DNA of 64,000 nucleotides from assembly GCA_023634235.1 (NCBI GenBank), contig JAMKCF010000011.1, forward strand, positions 7,421,218 through 7,485,217. The letters are read 5' to 3'. This document shows positions 23,426 to 37,600 of the stretch, piece after piece. Below the pieces are notes generated by a model. That model searched no databases. It saw nothing but the letters and a program-made list of their open reading frames with translations, and was not told where the DNA came from. Both the position numbers and the translations under genes were made by a program. Source of the DNA: Pisaster brevispinus (lineage: Eukaryota > Echinodermata > Asteroidea > Forcipulatida > Asteriidae). The number at the start of each line of letters is the position of its first letter. Within the stretch, counting starts at the first letter, position 1.

Positions 23426-26213
23426 AAAAAACCAACATTAAACCTCTTATAAGCTGAGGACTAAAATTGCTGGATATTTCTTGTTTGCTTCGATTTGTTT
23501 ATACGAAGATTGGACTTCAGAAATACTCGGCGTTTCTGAAGGATTTCAGTTCCATTACGACAATTTCCCGTTAGCCCCAAAAAACTCCGAATTCTACATG
23601 CCGGTTTTACTGTGACCCTTTATCAGCTGTTTGTCAGTAAAGTAGTTGTAATATAAATATTCACGCTGGGACCCACTTCCCCAAGGCCAGTGTTCCTGAC
23701 CCACAAGCCTTGATGGTGTCAAATAACCGAAATGATGAAGAGCAGAGAGAAAGTCCTACTGTTTCTTATATGATTGTTAACAAATATTTGGTTGTTTTTT
23801 ATGATTCAAACTTCCTTTAATGATAACGTTTAACACTCTGTTTCCCAATACTTCACATTCAAACAAGACCCTGTGTGATGATCAGATAAAAAAGATCGTG
23901 TTGAAAACTGTTCGTTCCCAAATCGGTTAAGTACTGACTCGAGCTTGTCACGGGCAAACTCGTGTCTGCTTTTAATGGGCGATTGACGTAATGCAAAACA
24001 AGTACATTTTGTGAAATCGTAACTATTGATGTAGGTAAACATTTGGTGGCAGATATGACACGGTGTTTTACTCCCTCCCATTGTTTCCTCTTTGTGTTAT
24101 GAGGATCTCTTGAATTCTTCGGAGGATATGGCGGGGGGGGGGGGGTACAGCTGTGCAAGAAGCGAAGAGTGTGTTAGAGTATTGAAACAATTGGGGGGAC
24201 TCCGCCTGCCGCATATCAGGCATGGTATAACTATACGTAAAGCTGACAGCATGGTTTTTGTATATATATATTTTTATAACGAATTGCTTTTGATGGCAAT
24301 CACATAATGTGTGTTGAGGTCCTTGTGGTGACGGCTGGGGGGTTAAGATTGTGAAGATACGCACGGCAACAACATCCATGAATGTCATCTTTAACTCGTG
24401 TGGCTAATACTGATTTAGGGTAAGATTAATTCTCAGTGTCGAAAGTGGTAGTTTTTTGTTCTTTAAAGCCTGTGGCAAACGGCACCATTCCCAGGTACTT
24501 GCCTGAACCACCCTGAACTTATGCATCGCGTCCAGCCCAACAAGAATCAAACTTGGTCATATAGGTCTATGTTCATAAACCAATGGAACATGGGGGTCTC
24601 GGCAAAGACCAGATGTGTTGGTCAACACAACTGAAAAACTATATTACGCATAAGGTACTGACACTTTCTGAAATATTAACAGTAATTAGCATATTAATAA
24701 TTTGTAAAAATTGTGATTTTTGACGGAATTCGGCAAAGGACTGTTTATCTCCGAATTTTACACTGAAATGGAACCTTGCTATTTGCAGCTAATAGTCTGT
24801 GTGTTATCATCGTACGTGCACTTTCACAATACCGTACTTAAACAAAGTGTTCGTGATCATCTGTCCAATCCCCGTATTTGAAAATCGTGGCCGTACGAGA
24901 CATTTTGGCTTTTAACGATTACGTTATTCTCTGTTAATGGGCAAGTTTAATTAAAAGTCTGGTAAAATGAGCTTCTCTGGCATTGATTGAAACCAGCCCT
25001 AATTGATTAATTTTATTTCAATCAGGCGTACCATACGCAGGCTGACTTAAACAAAATAATAAGGCTATTAGGCCTATACCTAATACAGTTTGCAATGGAA
25101 TAAAGCCCTTGTGTTTGTATATATCGTCTCGTGACTTTGGGGAATTCAGTTGCCTTAAACCCTTTCGAAAAGACTTAAATTCTTTGTTTTGTTCCCTTTA
25201 CAAAATTGTATCTTTGTTGGTCGGGTACAAGCCCACGACATTATTGCATCATCCATTTAATTTGGATGTCATTTCCGGCTTAATTTAATTCTTTTCTCTG
25301 TCTCGATAAGGCGATTTGAGACGTCGTATGGTTAAAAAACAAACGATTCAAGCTTAAGATTTTATTCCCTTATTGTACACTTCTTTTGTCAGTTGATGAA
25401 AAAAAAAAGCCTTTCGTCCACCGAAATATTAAAAGTGTTTTTTCGTTACATCTGCTTGTGTGAGCAAAGCAAAGGAATCTCAAACAGTTGTAAGTCTTGC
25501 ATCGGCGATGATGAACGGTCAGCAGTGACCTTCGACGGTGAGCAATATTTGGTCCAATTCTTAAATAATCATTCCACGTGAAAGAACAGCTTGATTAATA
25601 TATCACAGAAACCTTCACTAGTGAAGTCGAGGGAAAATACGGCAGAAAAAGGAAAAAAAAACGCTCACAGAAGTAAAACTTTGTGGAGACATAAAATATG
25701 ATACCTTACCTTTCCTCTTCGTCCCAGGAAGGACATAAGGCTGCTGTATCTATATATGACGTGTTTGTTTTTCCGGTGTGTGTTTTGTTTTAGCTCCACG
25801 TCCATCATTCAACCTGGCAGACCAGAGAACTGCATTTCGTGTGATCTTTTCCCGCCAGCCTCCCATCAGCAATATGTGGTATAGTGTGTACCCTCCTGCT
25901 TTTGTGTCTTGTATTGTGTTCTGGGAATCTCCTTTGAGGATTGTTTTTGTTCTCTTCTTCTTCTTTTTTTCCGGGGGAAGGGGGGGGGGGGTACTTCTGT
26001 ACAAGAGGAAAAGAGCGCGTTAAAGTGTGGGAACATGGGGGGGCAACAAACCACCTGCCACATATCAGTCATTTTATCTTATAAACCAAGTGCAAGTAAG
26101 TGGCCAACATGGATTGAGCTGTAAAAGAGCAATCGGCACCGTGACTCAACATTACACATGAATTAACAAACCACTGAGAGTTTAAAGAGCCACTGGAACG
26201 AAAACGGCAACAA

Positions 26214-26650
26214 GTGATCTTTGCTGAAATTCATTGGAAATGTTTTCAATCGATAAGGAAACTGAGTTCTCATGAGATTAAACAGACTTTTTCCGGTAAA
26301 TCTAACTCAGATTTGTGTACATTTTGCAAAAGTGAAGTGGAAACCCTGCTTCATTTATTCTGTGGCTGTCCATCACTGTATCCTTCTGGATTTCAGTATT
26401 CATTTGGGTTGAGGACGAAACTGGTTCAAGATTTACTGTCAACAATGAGTTTTTACTTTTCGGTAAAACAGACGCTCAGTGGACGAATCTTAATCTGTTT
26501 CTTGTGATTTGCAGGTTTCATATTTATAAAATGAAAATGAACGAAAAATGTCTGTCTTTACCGCTCCTGAAGAACGATTTCAGAAAATACTTCATTGCGG
26601 AGAAATGTATGTATGCCTCAAATGGTAACATCACAAAATTCATTAGATAA
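26214..26650 (+). pseudogene. LINE ORF2 C-terminal remnant
   Basis: A ~97-codon frame contains a zinc-binding motif of the C-terminal type seen in LINE reverse transcriptases (LCTFCKSEVETLLHLFCGCP: Cys-x2-Cys, His, Cys), followed in a second frame by a charged tail (IYKMKMNEKCLSLPLL, then KNDFRKYF) ending at a stop near 26649. One frameshift around 26480 separates them. The reverse transcriptase and endonuclease domains are absent, as expected for a 5'-truncated copy. Confidence 0.75.
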
Positions 26651-27810
26651 TGAGGTGCTTTGTCTTTTTATTAATTTGTAACATAAACTTTGTCAATTAA
26701 TCTGTTATTTCATACTTACAACTATTGTTTTCCCTCTTTCTGGTGTGAATCAAGAGATCAATAAACGAGAATCCCCCGGAAAATAAGGAAAGTTAAACAG
26801 CTTTAAATTGTGTAAAAAACAATAAGTTTGAGTACCCTTCTCCGGTGCTTTTCAAAGAGATTTGCGAAAAGCCCTGTTACGTCATCACTCATGTTACGTC
26901 ATGTGAGAGCTTCTCACTTTTTAGTTGGTGCACCCCGAAGTAACACGTGTACTGTCAAACACCCGGATCCCTTCTGTTAATAAAGTCCTCGGTTTCAACG
27001 GGTAGACACGCTCACACACAAACAAACAATTTTTTTTTCTCGTTTTCACTAGAAGATCATCTTATTAAAAATGAGTTTAGACCTATTTGTGTGTTGCATA
27101 ATGTGTGCTGAAAAGTGTTTAGTGATATTAAATTCATGCTTTGAAAACAATTACGTATACATCAATTCATCTGTGTCCAGCCAACCCTACATCAACTTTA
27201 ATGAGCTTTAAAATTTGAAAGAAGAAAAGAAACTGATGGCATAATAAAATTAATAAGCAGTAATACTCATATACATTTTATTTAAGTGGAGTCTTAGGAA
27301 GTATGTTACAGAGGTGTGCTGTACCCAGAGGCTTGATTCCAAAGAGCAGCATTTTACAACAACTGAGAGGGAAGTTGCAAAGAAAATTGCCATCAACTTA
27401 ACTGGGGCTCATTAACGACACTTGGGTTTTGTAGAGACCGAGCCAAATTTCAATTGTGTGTAGAATAACGCGTTTTACGCCGTAAGAACACAATTTCATG
27501 GTAAGTAGGGCCATTAAATTTGGCCCAGCTCACTTAAATAAACATGTAAAAATTGTCTCAGCGATCATAACACGTTTAGTTCAAAGTATATTCCAGTAAA
27601 TGTTACTCAATAATTAATGGTGCAATGTGACACAACCTGAAAGCAACAAAGGGATGAAAGTACTATTTAGTAGGGCAGCAGCAAGTACGGCAATGTTATT
27701 GTAACTCAACCAATAATGAGTAATGGTGACAAAACTGAAAGCAACGTTTTTTGAAGTAGGGCACCACCAAGTTTGGCAATAAAAATTTGCGACGTCGCAA
27801 ACATGTTAAG

Positions 27811-27905
27811 GAGAATAGACGGTAAAGTGTAGATTCGTGGACAGAATGTACGAGCCGAAGACAAGTACCTTGTAGTCACGAGTCTACACTTTGGAGTCTA
27901 TTCTC
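27811..27905. repeat. Inverted repeat, 95 bp
   Basis: GAGAATAGAC...AAAGTGTAGATTCGTG on the left is complementary to CACGAGTCTACACTTT...GTCTATTCTC on the right with few mismatches. A small foldback element. Confidence 0.75.
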
Positions 27906-28756
27906 TGACTTAGACTATTTCCTCTAAAGTAATTGTTTATGTAATAGTTTCAGTAAATTCGATTTCTCAATAAAAAGTGTAGATTTGTAAGCGTACTCAT
28001 GCGTACATTTTTATAGTCAGTGCTAAACCTTTAGTTTTTGTTCATTTGGGGTCACGATCTTTGGATAATGTCAAATTTTCTGAAAAAAGTTTATGAAAGC
28101 ACTGAATACGGGTCTTTACATTTTGTTATGCCGAACATTTGCCTTGTTTAAACAATCCGAACAATTGTCATGTCTCTAACATATGCTTTCAGCGAGTAAG
28201 CTGCCGAGAAAGAGGTTGTGAAATGTACACTCTCTTTATACATACTGTGAATAAGGAAAATAGTTGGTTTGACTCTCACGTAAACGTTTGAGACCAGTCC
28301 CAATAAACTTAAGCTACAGTAAAAAGTATCACTAGGCGTTTGGTGTTTAAAGATAACTTTGTATTGACAGAGTTGACAGCAGAATAACAAGACATATTAT
28401 TGACGTGTTAGTGACGTTTTGCGACGAAAATACCGTGGCAATGTGAATTTGTGGGTATATTGATCAAACTCTCAATAACTGTTTTCACCTCCAACCACAA
28501 GGTTTTCGCTTTTCAATCAACCTTTGAAATATGCATCAAAATGAGGTGCAATTATGATTTCATTTCAGAAGTAAAACGTTATTCCAGAGAGAATTGGTAT
28601 CATTATAATAGTTTGGTGTTGAAGAATTAAAACAAAAATTTACTTGACTAAACTTTGGTGTGATCCCTGGCTTTACAGCAGCTAACGGCTGTGTGGCTTC
28701 TGCCTGGCACCCCCAAACAAAGATATTGACAAAAATAGGGTGACTGCCGACATATA

Positions 28757-28830
28757 GGGCTAGCCAGCTTAGGTTGTAGAGTGTCGGCACGTTAAACCGT
28801 AGGTCGATGGTTCAAATCCCGCTGTAGCTA
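28757..28830 (+). mobile_element. tRNA-like SINE head
   Basis: A ~74-base class I tRNA-like sequence has a B box (GGTTCAAATCC), a GTT at the anticodon position and weakly paired stems (GTGTCGGCACGTTAAACCG). The acceptor ends GGCTAGCC / GCTGTAGCTA do not form a proper stem, so I read it as a SINE head or tRNA pseudogene and not an active tRNA-Asn gene. Confidence 0.5.
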
Positions 28831-29403
28831 ATTTTCCTTTCTTCAACCCGAAATTATTTACATATTTACCAAGTCAGTTTCCCTCGTGATTTATAACTTG
28901 ATATCAATTTTTTTTAAATGAAACAATAATTAACTAAATATATAAATTTCAGTATGGTTGTGTAATGGGTTTGCAATGGTTCTGGTGGTTTCCAAGGCTA
29001 AATAGTACACATTTCACTTATATCTTAACAAAAGTGGAATTATCAAAAATGTATTAGGTTACAATTGTAGCAACACACCTTGCCTTGTCTCTTGTTTGAA
29101 AACGTGGCAGCATAAGCTGTCCTCTATGGACCGGGTGTTGCAGCCCGCTCCCGCTGGGCTGGGTGTTGCAATCTATGAAAACTTCACTGGTCAGCCAGAG
29201 TCGGAGAAAAGGTCTGAAAAAACAAAACAAACCATTTTTTCACGACGTAAATTTTAGTATCAAATGCAAACAAGTCCGACCAAAGTTAAGTTGCAAAAAA
29301 AGTAAGAGCGAAGTTAACTTCACCGGTCTTATTATTGTAACCGTTAGAACTCTAGTCTAGGTACAATATGTACCAACGCTGTAGTCCTTACTCCACCTTT
29401 ATC

Positions 29404-29933
29404 ACGAGTTGCAGCCGGTAGATGGCGCAACATCTACACGGACTGCTGTCAGGGTGTACCGCAAGCTTTCCGTATAGTAACCAATAATGCTATAATGTGT
29501 TTTTTTTTAAACACTCGAAAATCTTTTCTCAGCCCTTTCAAAAATAATATATAATTTCTGAAACTAATTTCAGCTAGGCTCATTCATAATGAATACACCA
29601 CTGAACGGGTAAAATAGTCATACTCCTTCTTGGAAAAATGGCCCTACCTTTTGGTTTGCAAAATTAATAGGGTCAAAAGTTTAGGGCCAGTGTAACCAAA
29701 ATGCTCCATGATAACAACAAACAAAACCAGCGGCACAATATTTAACCGTTTTCCAGCAATCCCTAAAGAGCCACTACATTCAAATCTTTGATTCACAGAA
29801 AAAGTTGTAGTTGATATTTCATTCTCATGATTTTTTGTCTATTTAGTATAACAGCCATCACCCCACCAGCCGCTCTCGTCTCGGGGTAATTGTGGTTCAG
29901 TTAGATAGTGCGCCCTCTGCCGGCTGTAATTCG
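29404..29933. mobile_element. 530-bp TIR element
   Basis: Terminal 25-bp inverted repeats (29404-29428, CGAGTTGCAGCCGGTAGATG...; 29909-29933) match at about 21 of 25 positions. The interior is non-coding, so this is a non-autonomous DNA element. I do not see a clear target duplication. Confidence 0.55.
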
Positions 29934-31691
29934 AGGTAAGCGGGCCGTGTACTACATAAAAGAAACGTCATGGTCCAACTGCCGGAATTCTTGCGCAAAA
30001 AGAGCCCTTGCATGGGTGGAAAACGGCATCTTGCACCAGCAATACAAATGTGACCATTAAAAAAGATAGCGGTGGGTATTTGATGTCTACATAATAAGCT
30101 TCAAATCCCTGATGAGTTTAAAGCTTCAATTCAGGTTAGGTAACGAGTTCAAACCCTTACACGTGGCACGGTATTACCAGATGAGTGGGGACAGCATAAA
30201 ACAAAGGAATACAAAAGAGACAATGCTGTCCTCACATTGGTATCCTTTGTATTTTTGTGTCCTCACATTTTTTCATGCGCTAAGTCTATGGAGAGTGTTT
30301 TAAGTTAGAGCATAGAGCGCTATGATTAGAGGGGCAAATGAAAGTCCTCACATAGATAGCAGTATAAGAATACATGTAATATGTATGTGTGCCGCTCCGC
30401 TAATGTTTACGCAGTATGCCCATACGGGCTGAATGCGAATGGGCACACGAACACACATTCTCAAAAGTGTATCCTTGTGGAGCATTTTTGGGGTCTTTTC
30501 TTTATCCCTGAACTTAATAGTTTCCAACAGACTTTGTACACAAGTTTCCTTGTGGAGCACCCCGGTCTTTAGAATGTCCATGTGGAATCCTTTTATTTTC
30601 CCTTTTTTGTTTTGTCCTTGGTCTCCACAAGGTACCGAAAGTGAGAGCTGCAGAATGCTCTTGTGTTGAGTGTATGGTATAGATTGCATCTACAAGCACG
30701 GACCATGCCGGAACATGCAGCCCAAATTCAGACGGGCTCGCTGCCCAAACACTTGTTTTGAGCATGGCACCATCAGCTGCTGTCATCAAATGGTCGTTTT
30801 GAGAACCTGGTCAGACGCTTTGGTAAACAAATTACCGATGCTAGGTCATGTTGTAAGTGGCAGAGATGCTGTTAAGTTGGTGTTTCAATCAGTACAATTT
30901 CAGAGGGCAAAGAGGTAAGTCACGCAGGCTGGGACTGTAATGCATCCTGTAACATGCATCTATAGGGTGATGTCTTGGAAGGTTCAGTTTATGATAATGT
31001 GGGCTCTTATGATGTTTAGTTAGTGGATAACCCATACATATTTGTGTAAGAGGAAATGTGAAGAAAAAATGTACAACATGTAACTGTTTCGCCTTTCTTT
31101 ATGTGAGAGATAGCCAACAGCTATAATGTTTTTGACGAGCATGCATCTTTCAAAGTACCTGTAAATTTCAATACATTTTGTACATGTACATAGATGCATC
31201 TACTCCTGTAAATTCATGTCTTTGATGACAAATATGTACCAGAGCTATTAACCATTCTTGTTAATTGTCCCCACCTCTTTGAACATTAGTTGATCAAATA
31301 CTTGTTTTTCTATTATTCATTGTTTCTCTATCGGGCGTTCGGCAGCTCGCCATGGCAGCTTATGCTGTTCTAGCTCATTATTTATTTGTTTGCATAATCG
31401 CACACGAGAAGGGTGTTCCGTGAAAGCCTTTTTGAGGCAAAATAATCCAGGGCCTTCCAGCTACGGACAACAAATTGCACAACGAAATGTAGCTTGCTAT
31501 ATGTTACCCATCTAAGAGCCTTGACAATGCCCATTATCCAAGCCCAGTGGTCTTTGACAGAACATGTGCAAACTGAATAGTCTCTTTGTCCTTTCTGGCT
31601 TACAATTCTTACCAGGCACGTTATTTATTTGCAATTATTGCACTAATATTCAGAGTAACATGATATCCACACGAAGAGTAGACGACAGTTG

Positions 31692-34600
31692 ATGATGGCT
31701 TCGCTCTTGGTGTCTCACAAACTCCACAAAGTTTTCTCACGCGCTAGTTGTTTTACAAAACACCGGCCTCGGTATGGGTGTTTACAGCCGACGAGCGGGA
31801 AGCAGGATCACGCAGCCAGGCTCAGGTGGATGTCATCGGCAGCTGGGTTTAAAGGGCAGCCGAGTTCCCCGGAGCAGATACCGTCAGAGGCTGATGTTTT
31901 AGTCATCGGGGGCGGAATCGTTGGGACAAGCGTGGCCTATTTTTTAGGGAGCTTAGACGCTGCCAGACGAACTCCTGGACAGCCTCCTCTAAGGGTCCTC
32001 GTCATCCAAGGAGATGATACGGTTAGGATATACTAAACATTTGGTAAACTAGTCGCGAATTTCACGCTTGACATTTTTCGTGCGAGAGCGGGAAATGTCC
32101 AACCGATAGCTAGACGACTATCATTGGAATTACATTTTTTTTAAATCAGTTATTTTGTTTAAAAAATGTAAGTCAGGAGTTCATTGAAAGTTCGATATTG
32201 GAACCATTAGTGATGTATAAAATCTTATCTAAAAAAAACCTTCTAACCAAATCACTGACCCGTGATGATTGACCCATCTAGACGCGTGAATGGTTCAGCT
32301 TGGGATATCGTGGCTATGTGAGCATGTGCTGATCAGGGCGCGGCCCTCACTGTGGGGTATCACTAGCATATCCCTTTCGTGTGTTTACTTGTAGCATAGA
32401 GCAAGGCTTATAGACATCATTTTGTGCTGTCTCTTTAGTTTGCAGAAACTGCCACCTTCAACTCGTTCGGTGGGATTCGCCAGCAGTTTTCGACGCCAGA
32501 GAATATCATGATGCCATTGTTTATGTCGAACTTCGTCAAAAACGCACAGGTGCATGTTTTGATAATTTAAATCATATTAGCTGCAAAAGTCAAGTAGGGA
32601 CTGAAAACCCAATCCACATGCAAAGGCTCCGGTGTGAGATGGGATTTGAACCGGGGGGGTCCACAGAGGTGAAAGGCAGGGAAAGAAACCACAGATGGAG
32701 TCAACCTGATTCAGAAGAGGTAATCATTATGCAAACAATTATCATACCTGGTTTCCTGTTCAATAGAAACATCTTCACGTTGAAGGCGAAGAGGCACCGG
32801 ATGTTCAGTGGCGCGAGCAAGGCTACCTCTTCTTGACCTCGGACCAAACCACCGCCGAGAAGATGGTATTAACCAACAAACTACAAAGGTGAACAATCAA
32901 TGAAGAAAATGTTGATATTCTAGTCATTGATTTGTGATGTTAACTTCTCCACATGCCCAATTGAGGTAAACCCACGATACTCACTGCAAAACTCCCGAGT
33001 CAGAATTGACCCGGATTCGGGTCAGAATGGACCCGGATTCGGGTCAGAATGGACCCTGATTTGGGTCAGAATGGACCCAGATTAGGATCAGAATTTAAGA
33101 TTCGGGTCAGAATGGACCCAGATTCGGGTCAGAATGGACCCAGATTAGGCTCAGAATGGACTCAAATTAGGGTCAGAATTTAATATTCGGGTCAGAATGG
33201 ACTCAGATTCGGGTCAGATTTTGCCCAGATTCGGGTCAGAATGGTCCCAAATTCCGGGTCCCCAGGGGCCTAAGAACATTTCTGGGTCAAGCTGACCCAG
33301 AAAATGGCTAAAAACCAAGATTCTGCGTCTTTATGATTCATTTCCGGATTATTCTTACACCGAAATGGCCGGCTAGGCCGTACGGGACGCGAATCCGCGG
33401 TCAATTCTGTTTCGGAAGTTTTTAGAGTGAAACTGAAAGAACGTCAATATTCATAACCTTCAAAAGTTCAGTTAGAAATAAAATACAGCATTCACCTTTA
33501 ATCGATTAAAAATTTTACTTTATTTTAATCTCAGAGAGTTAGGGGCTCATATTGATCTACTTACACCGGATATGATCAAGGAAAAATACCCTTGGGTTCA
33601 TACAGATGATATTATTCTCGGATCCTTAGGTAAGAAGGTTCTTATTTCACCCTAGTCAATGTTCATTTGTTACTAATTGTTCAATCAAATACTAGAAACT
33701 CAAATCCTGGACGCAGTTCCTGATTTGGGCATTCGAAATGCAAAGTGACAGACAGCTAATTCGTGTCCTCACTTATTCTGAATTATGTTTAAGACATCAG
33801 TGTGTTTTGTCAATGTGATGTGTCGAGGGCCGAGCGGTCTTCTGCATCGGACCCAAGTTCCGATGGTTGAATCATCGGAGTGTGTAGGGTTCGAATCCCG
33901 GTCAAGACATTTCTATAAGGCACTTTACCATAATTGCAACAACAGCCAGCCAACCAACCAAACAACAGACACCCCCCAAAAACATGCTTTAATTATAAAT
34001 CATGATAACGTTTTCATGGTGTGAGTGTGTGAGTGTATTCCGATGGTGTCACCGTAGGGTAAGAGAACCACATAGGACCCAATTACTGTTATTAACACAT
34101 CTCAACTGTTTTTGCCCGCACAAGGTTCGAAAAATGAAGGTTGGTTAAACTCTCGGAAGTTGATGACGGCCCTTCAACTTAAAGCCAAGTCGCAAGGTTG
34201 TAGATTCATTAATGGGCGTGTGACCGGCTTTGATGTCCGGGGTATCAATGGCGAATCCAATCCTGATTATGATAGTGAAACGTTTGATAGACGAGTCCAG
34301 TCGGTTCAGGTACGGTTATATTATTTTATTATTATGTGGTCAGCTTTATGTAGATCCAACATGGTGTACGACCTGACATGGGCAAGGACGGGCAAAAGTC
34401 AATATTCATTCTAGACATCAGAGAAGACGGATTGTCAAAAAAAGAAAGTACTCAAATGTTGTAGAGCTAGCTTGACATGCTGCCCCTTTTGAGGGCGCTA
34501 TCTATATATAAATAAAAAAGAACCATCAGATGAAAAAAGAGAAACACCACCACGTGAAAGAGAATCCCATGAGAAGATGCTTGACCACTAAACCACTGAG

Positions 34601-37600
34601 TTAGCCCGTTAGAGGCAGTTCGAATTCCATAATTAATTTTTTTTAAAGAAGAGATACCGCAACGATTTAGGCATTTAGGTACCCGGTGCCAAAAATATAC
34701 GATTCCCCCCCAAAAAAAAAAAAAAAATAAATAATAATAATAATAATTTTTCCAGGTTCAGCTGGCAGACCGCACAAACAAGGGTGAGACAGTTGCTATA
34801 CGAAGCTCAACGGTCGTGCTTGCTGCTGGAGCAGCGTGCAAGGGGCTTGCAAGTTTGATGGGGGTAGGAGAAGGTCCGGTAGGCAGTCTTCTTCACTCTC
34901 CAATACCGAGTGAAGCTGTAGTACGCCATTACTTCGTCGTACACGCCCCGGGTGGCCTGGGCCCCGCCGACAAGATGCCGTTCTTCGTGGACACCCACGG
35001 AACCTACTTTCGGCCAGATTCACAGCCTGATCATTTTGTTATAGGTCGTGGTCCAAAGGAGAAAGGGGTACGTACCCTGTAGGAACTTGGGGAAAGTGAA
35101 AAGTGCTTGAACTATGACCTAATTGTATCGGCCAAATTACTGTATACACTCGAAAATCTTCCGAGTCAAAATTTACCCAGATCCAGGTCCCCTGTGGCCT
35201 TACCCAGCGGAATTTATATCAAAATGACGCAGAATCCAACTAAAATCTCATTTGCAAATTACTTTCCGGGTCACTCTGACCGTGTCAGTCTGACCCAGAA
35301 TTGGGTCCGGCCCCTAAAATCTGGAGACTGGGTCAAATTTGTTCGGGTCAATTTTAACCCGGGAGTTTTTAGGGTGTAAGTTACCTATGAGGATGGTTGT
35401 AAGGTTTGCACCATCCCGCAAACAAAGTGCAACAATGAAATGTCACTGGACGAAAAACAAAATAATTGTTAAGTTGGCTCAAAAACATTCGTTTGAAGAA
35501 GATTACTACTGGGAAAAGTCTGAGAATGAAAATCCAGGAAGATTGTTCATTATTTCCAAGACCGCTGCGATGGGCTGGTATGAGCTTGTACAGGTTTGTG
35601 TTCAGGGTGTAGTGATGCGTATTGGGACTGAGTGCACTGTTGATTGGCTTGATGGAGCGCACAATCACAACACACATACAGTGCACACACGGTATGATAT
35701 GAACAATCTAGTTAGCCCTCTTCTTTTGAAATTAACCAAAGTTACAAGAAGAATACAACTCTTCAGATAACTTATTAATGTTGTGATCGAGCCATATTTT
35801 TAGTACAAGGTAAAGAACAGTTTGCCTTTTGGTTCAGACGCATGGACCGAGCGAACTAGAAGGGTTGGCTCAGACCCATCGCCTCAATCGGAGTCACTGC
35901 AGATTGAACACCCTCTGACTCAATAACCCACGGTCTCCTCTTCCTACCAACGAAAGGTTCTGCTATCAATAATAATGTAGCTTTAATTTGTAAATACTGC
36001 AATAACATATTGTCATTCTTTGCCCCGTATACTTGGTTTAAAAATACATTATGCATATAGAGTATCCATGCTTTATCATATCGTGGTGTCAACGGTGCAT
36101 CTAACTGACTGCAGTACCATCGTTCCCATCGTGCATCACTACATCCTGAACAAGAATTTGTGCAAGGTCATCAATCTATCCTAGTGATCTTAGATGAGAC
36201 CAGTGGGGTCGAGCAAACTAAAATAGATGACTTTAAAAACGCTATGTATAGTATACATATATAATGCAAGTTTCCATTGTTCACACGGGGAAGTAGTAAA
36301 TGGCATGCTCACAACTCCTGGGACAGAGGTTTTACATGGAAAGTCTGCTGCCACCTAGCGTCCCTAAAAGTACCAGGCAACACACTGGGTAAAGTGCCCA
36401 AATGGTTCATCAATATTGCTTGGTTGTTACCTATTTCAGGCCGCTTCAATCTGGGGCAATGAGGTTGATTACGATTTGTACCATAACGCCATCTTTCCAG
36501 AGCTATCTCATCGCATTCCAAAACTGCAGAAGATGAAGGTATTCTGTGGTCATTTTACTTCCTTTTCATTCATATCAATCAATCAATCATTATATTTCCA
36601 CATCAATGCATAAAGGTAAATTGTAAAAACAAATAAATTACGTTATAAAGTAAGGGACTAGAACAGCGGTATTCTTCAAACAGAAAATCAGCAACGATAC
36701 AGAAGGGGTTGATGAAGAGCAAAGCTTGTCGAATGCAAACCCATTCATTGCGCTTTAGGTTTGGTCTAATCCCGCCCTCTGTAGTAGAGGTCTAACCCTT
36801 CAGGCAAATATGTTAATTTCCAGAAATGAGTACAAATGTTAATTAACAAATGACAGAAAACGACAAAAGAAATAACAAAAAGACTTCCCCAAAATGAAAC
36901 TGGTATAGTTCGATTATATACTAAAATAAGCTATACAAAACAACACACTTCCAGTTTAAAAATGTGCGAAAATGAAGCATGCAGCAGAATAAAGAACATT
37001 CATAAATGACCGTGTTTACCTGTATCCAAAAAAGCTGATAACGATATCTTTATCAGCCGTTTAATACAAGTGAACATGGTCTCGTGACCACATTTAAACC
37101 AATAAGACTGCGTAAATTACCGGGGCTGTTAAAGACCGGTCAGCTATAGCGCGTTCGGCGTTCATAGCCAAACGCGTTTTGGCGCGCAAGCTTCCGTGGG
37201 CACGAACAAAGCATAACGCATTCAAGACTTGCATCGTGGTACTCAATGTAAAGCTGTTTCGTACTGTAAGTACTATTAATAAATACCTTGGACAGTTTCA
37301 AGTCTCTGATTCGTCAAAACCCGATCACGTGGGGGTGTATTAACGGGCGATATAAAGGCCGGCTCAGTGAACGAGCGAATAAATGGCCCCACATTGTTGT
37401 GTAAAATCCTATGCACTATGTGCTTGTTGCGCGGCAAACTACCGGTATCAAATCAACTCATTTCTTTGTGCGTATTTATTTTTTTATTTTTTTCAGCAGG
37501 GACAGATAGTGCCGCGTGCGGAAACATACCACGCGTAGGCGTGAACGCGCAGACAATGTATCAATTTAGGGTAGCTGGTACGCGCATGAAACAAACATAA

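Larger units (their letters stand above)
22640..31690. other. Intergenic region between gene A and the FOXRED1-like gene
   Basis: No host gene is recognisable. It holds two inverted-repeat elements, a TIR element, a LINE tail, a tRNA-like SINE and a related pair of G-run-containing repeats (about 24110-24250 and 25970-26100, a third relative near 60110-60220). The last ~350 bases before 31692 are the presumed promoter of the FOXRED1-like gene; no TATA box is evident. Confidence 0.5.

Noticed and set aside
35339..35770. 143-codon plus-strand frame in FOXRED1-like intron 6
   Set aside because: It begins inside a GGGTCAGAA-family element and runs into unique intron sequence; no family resemblance.
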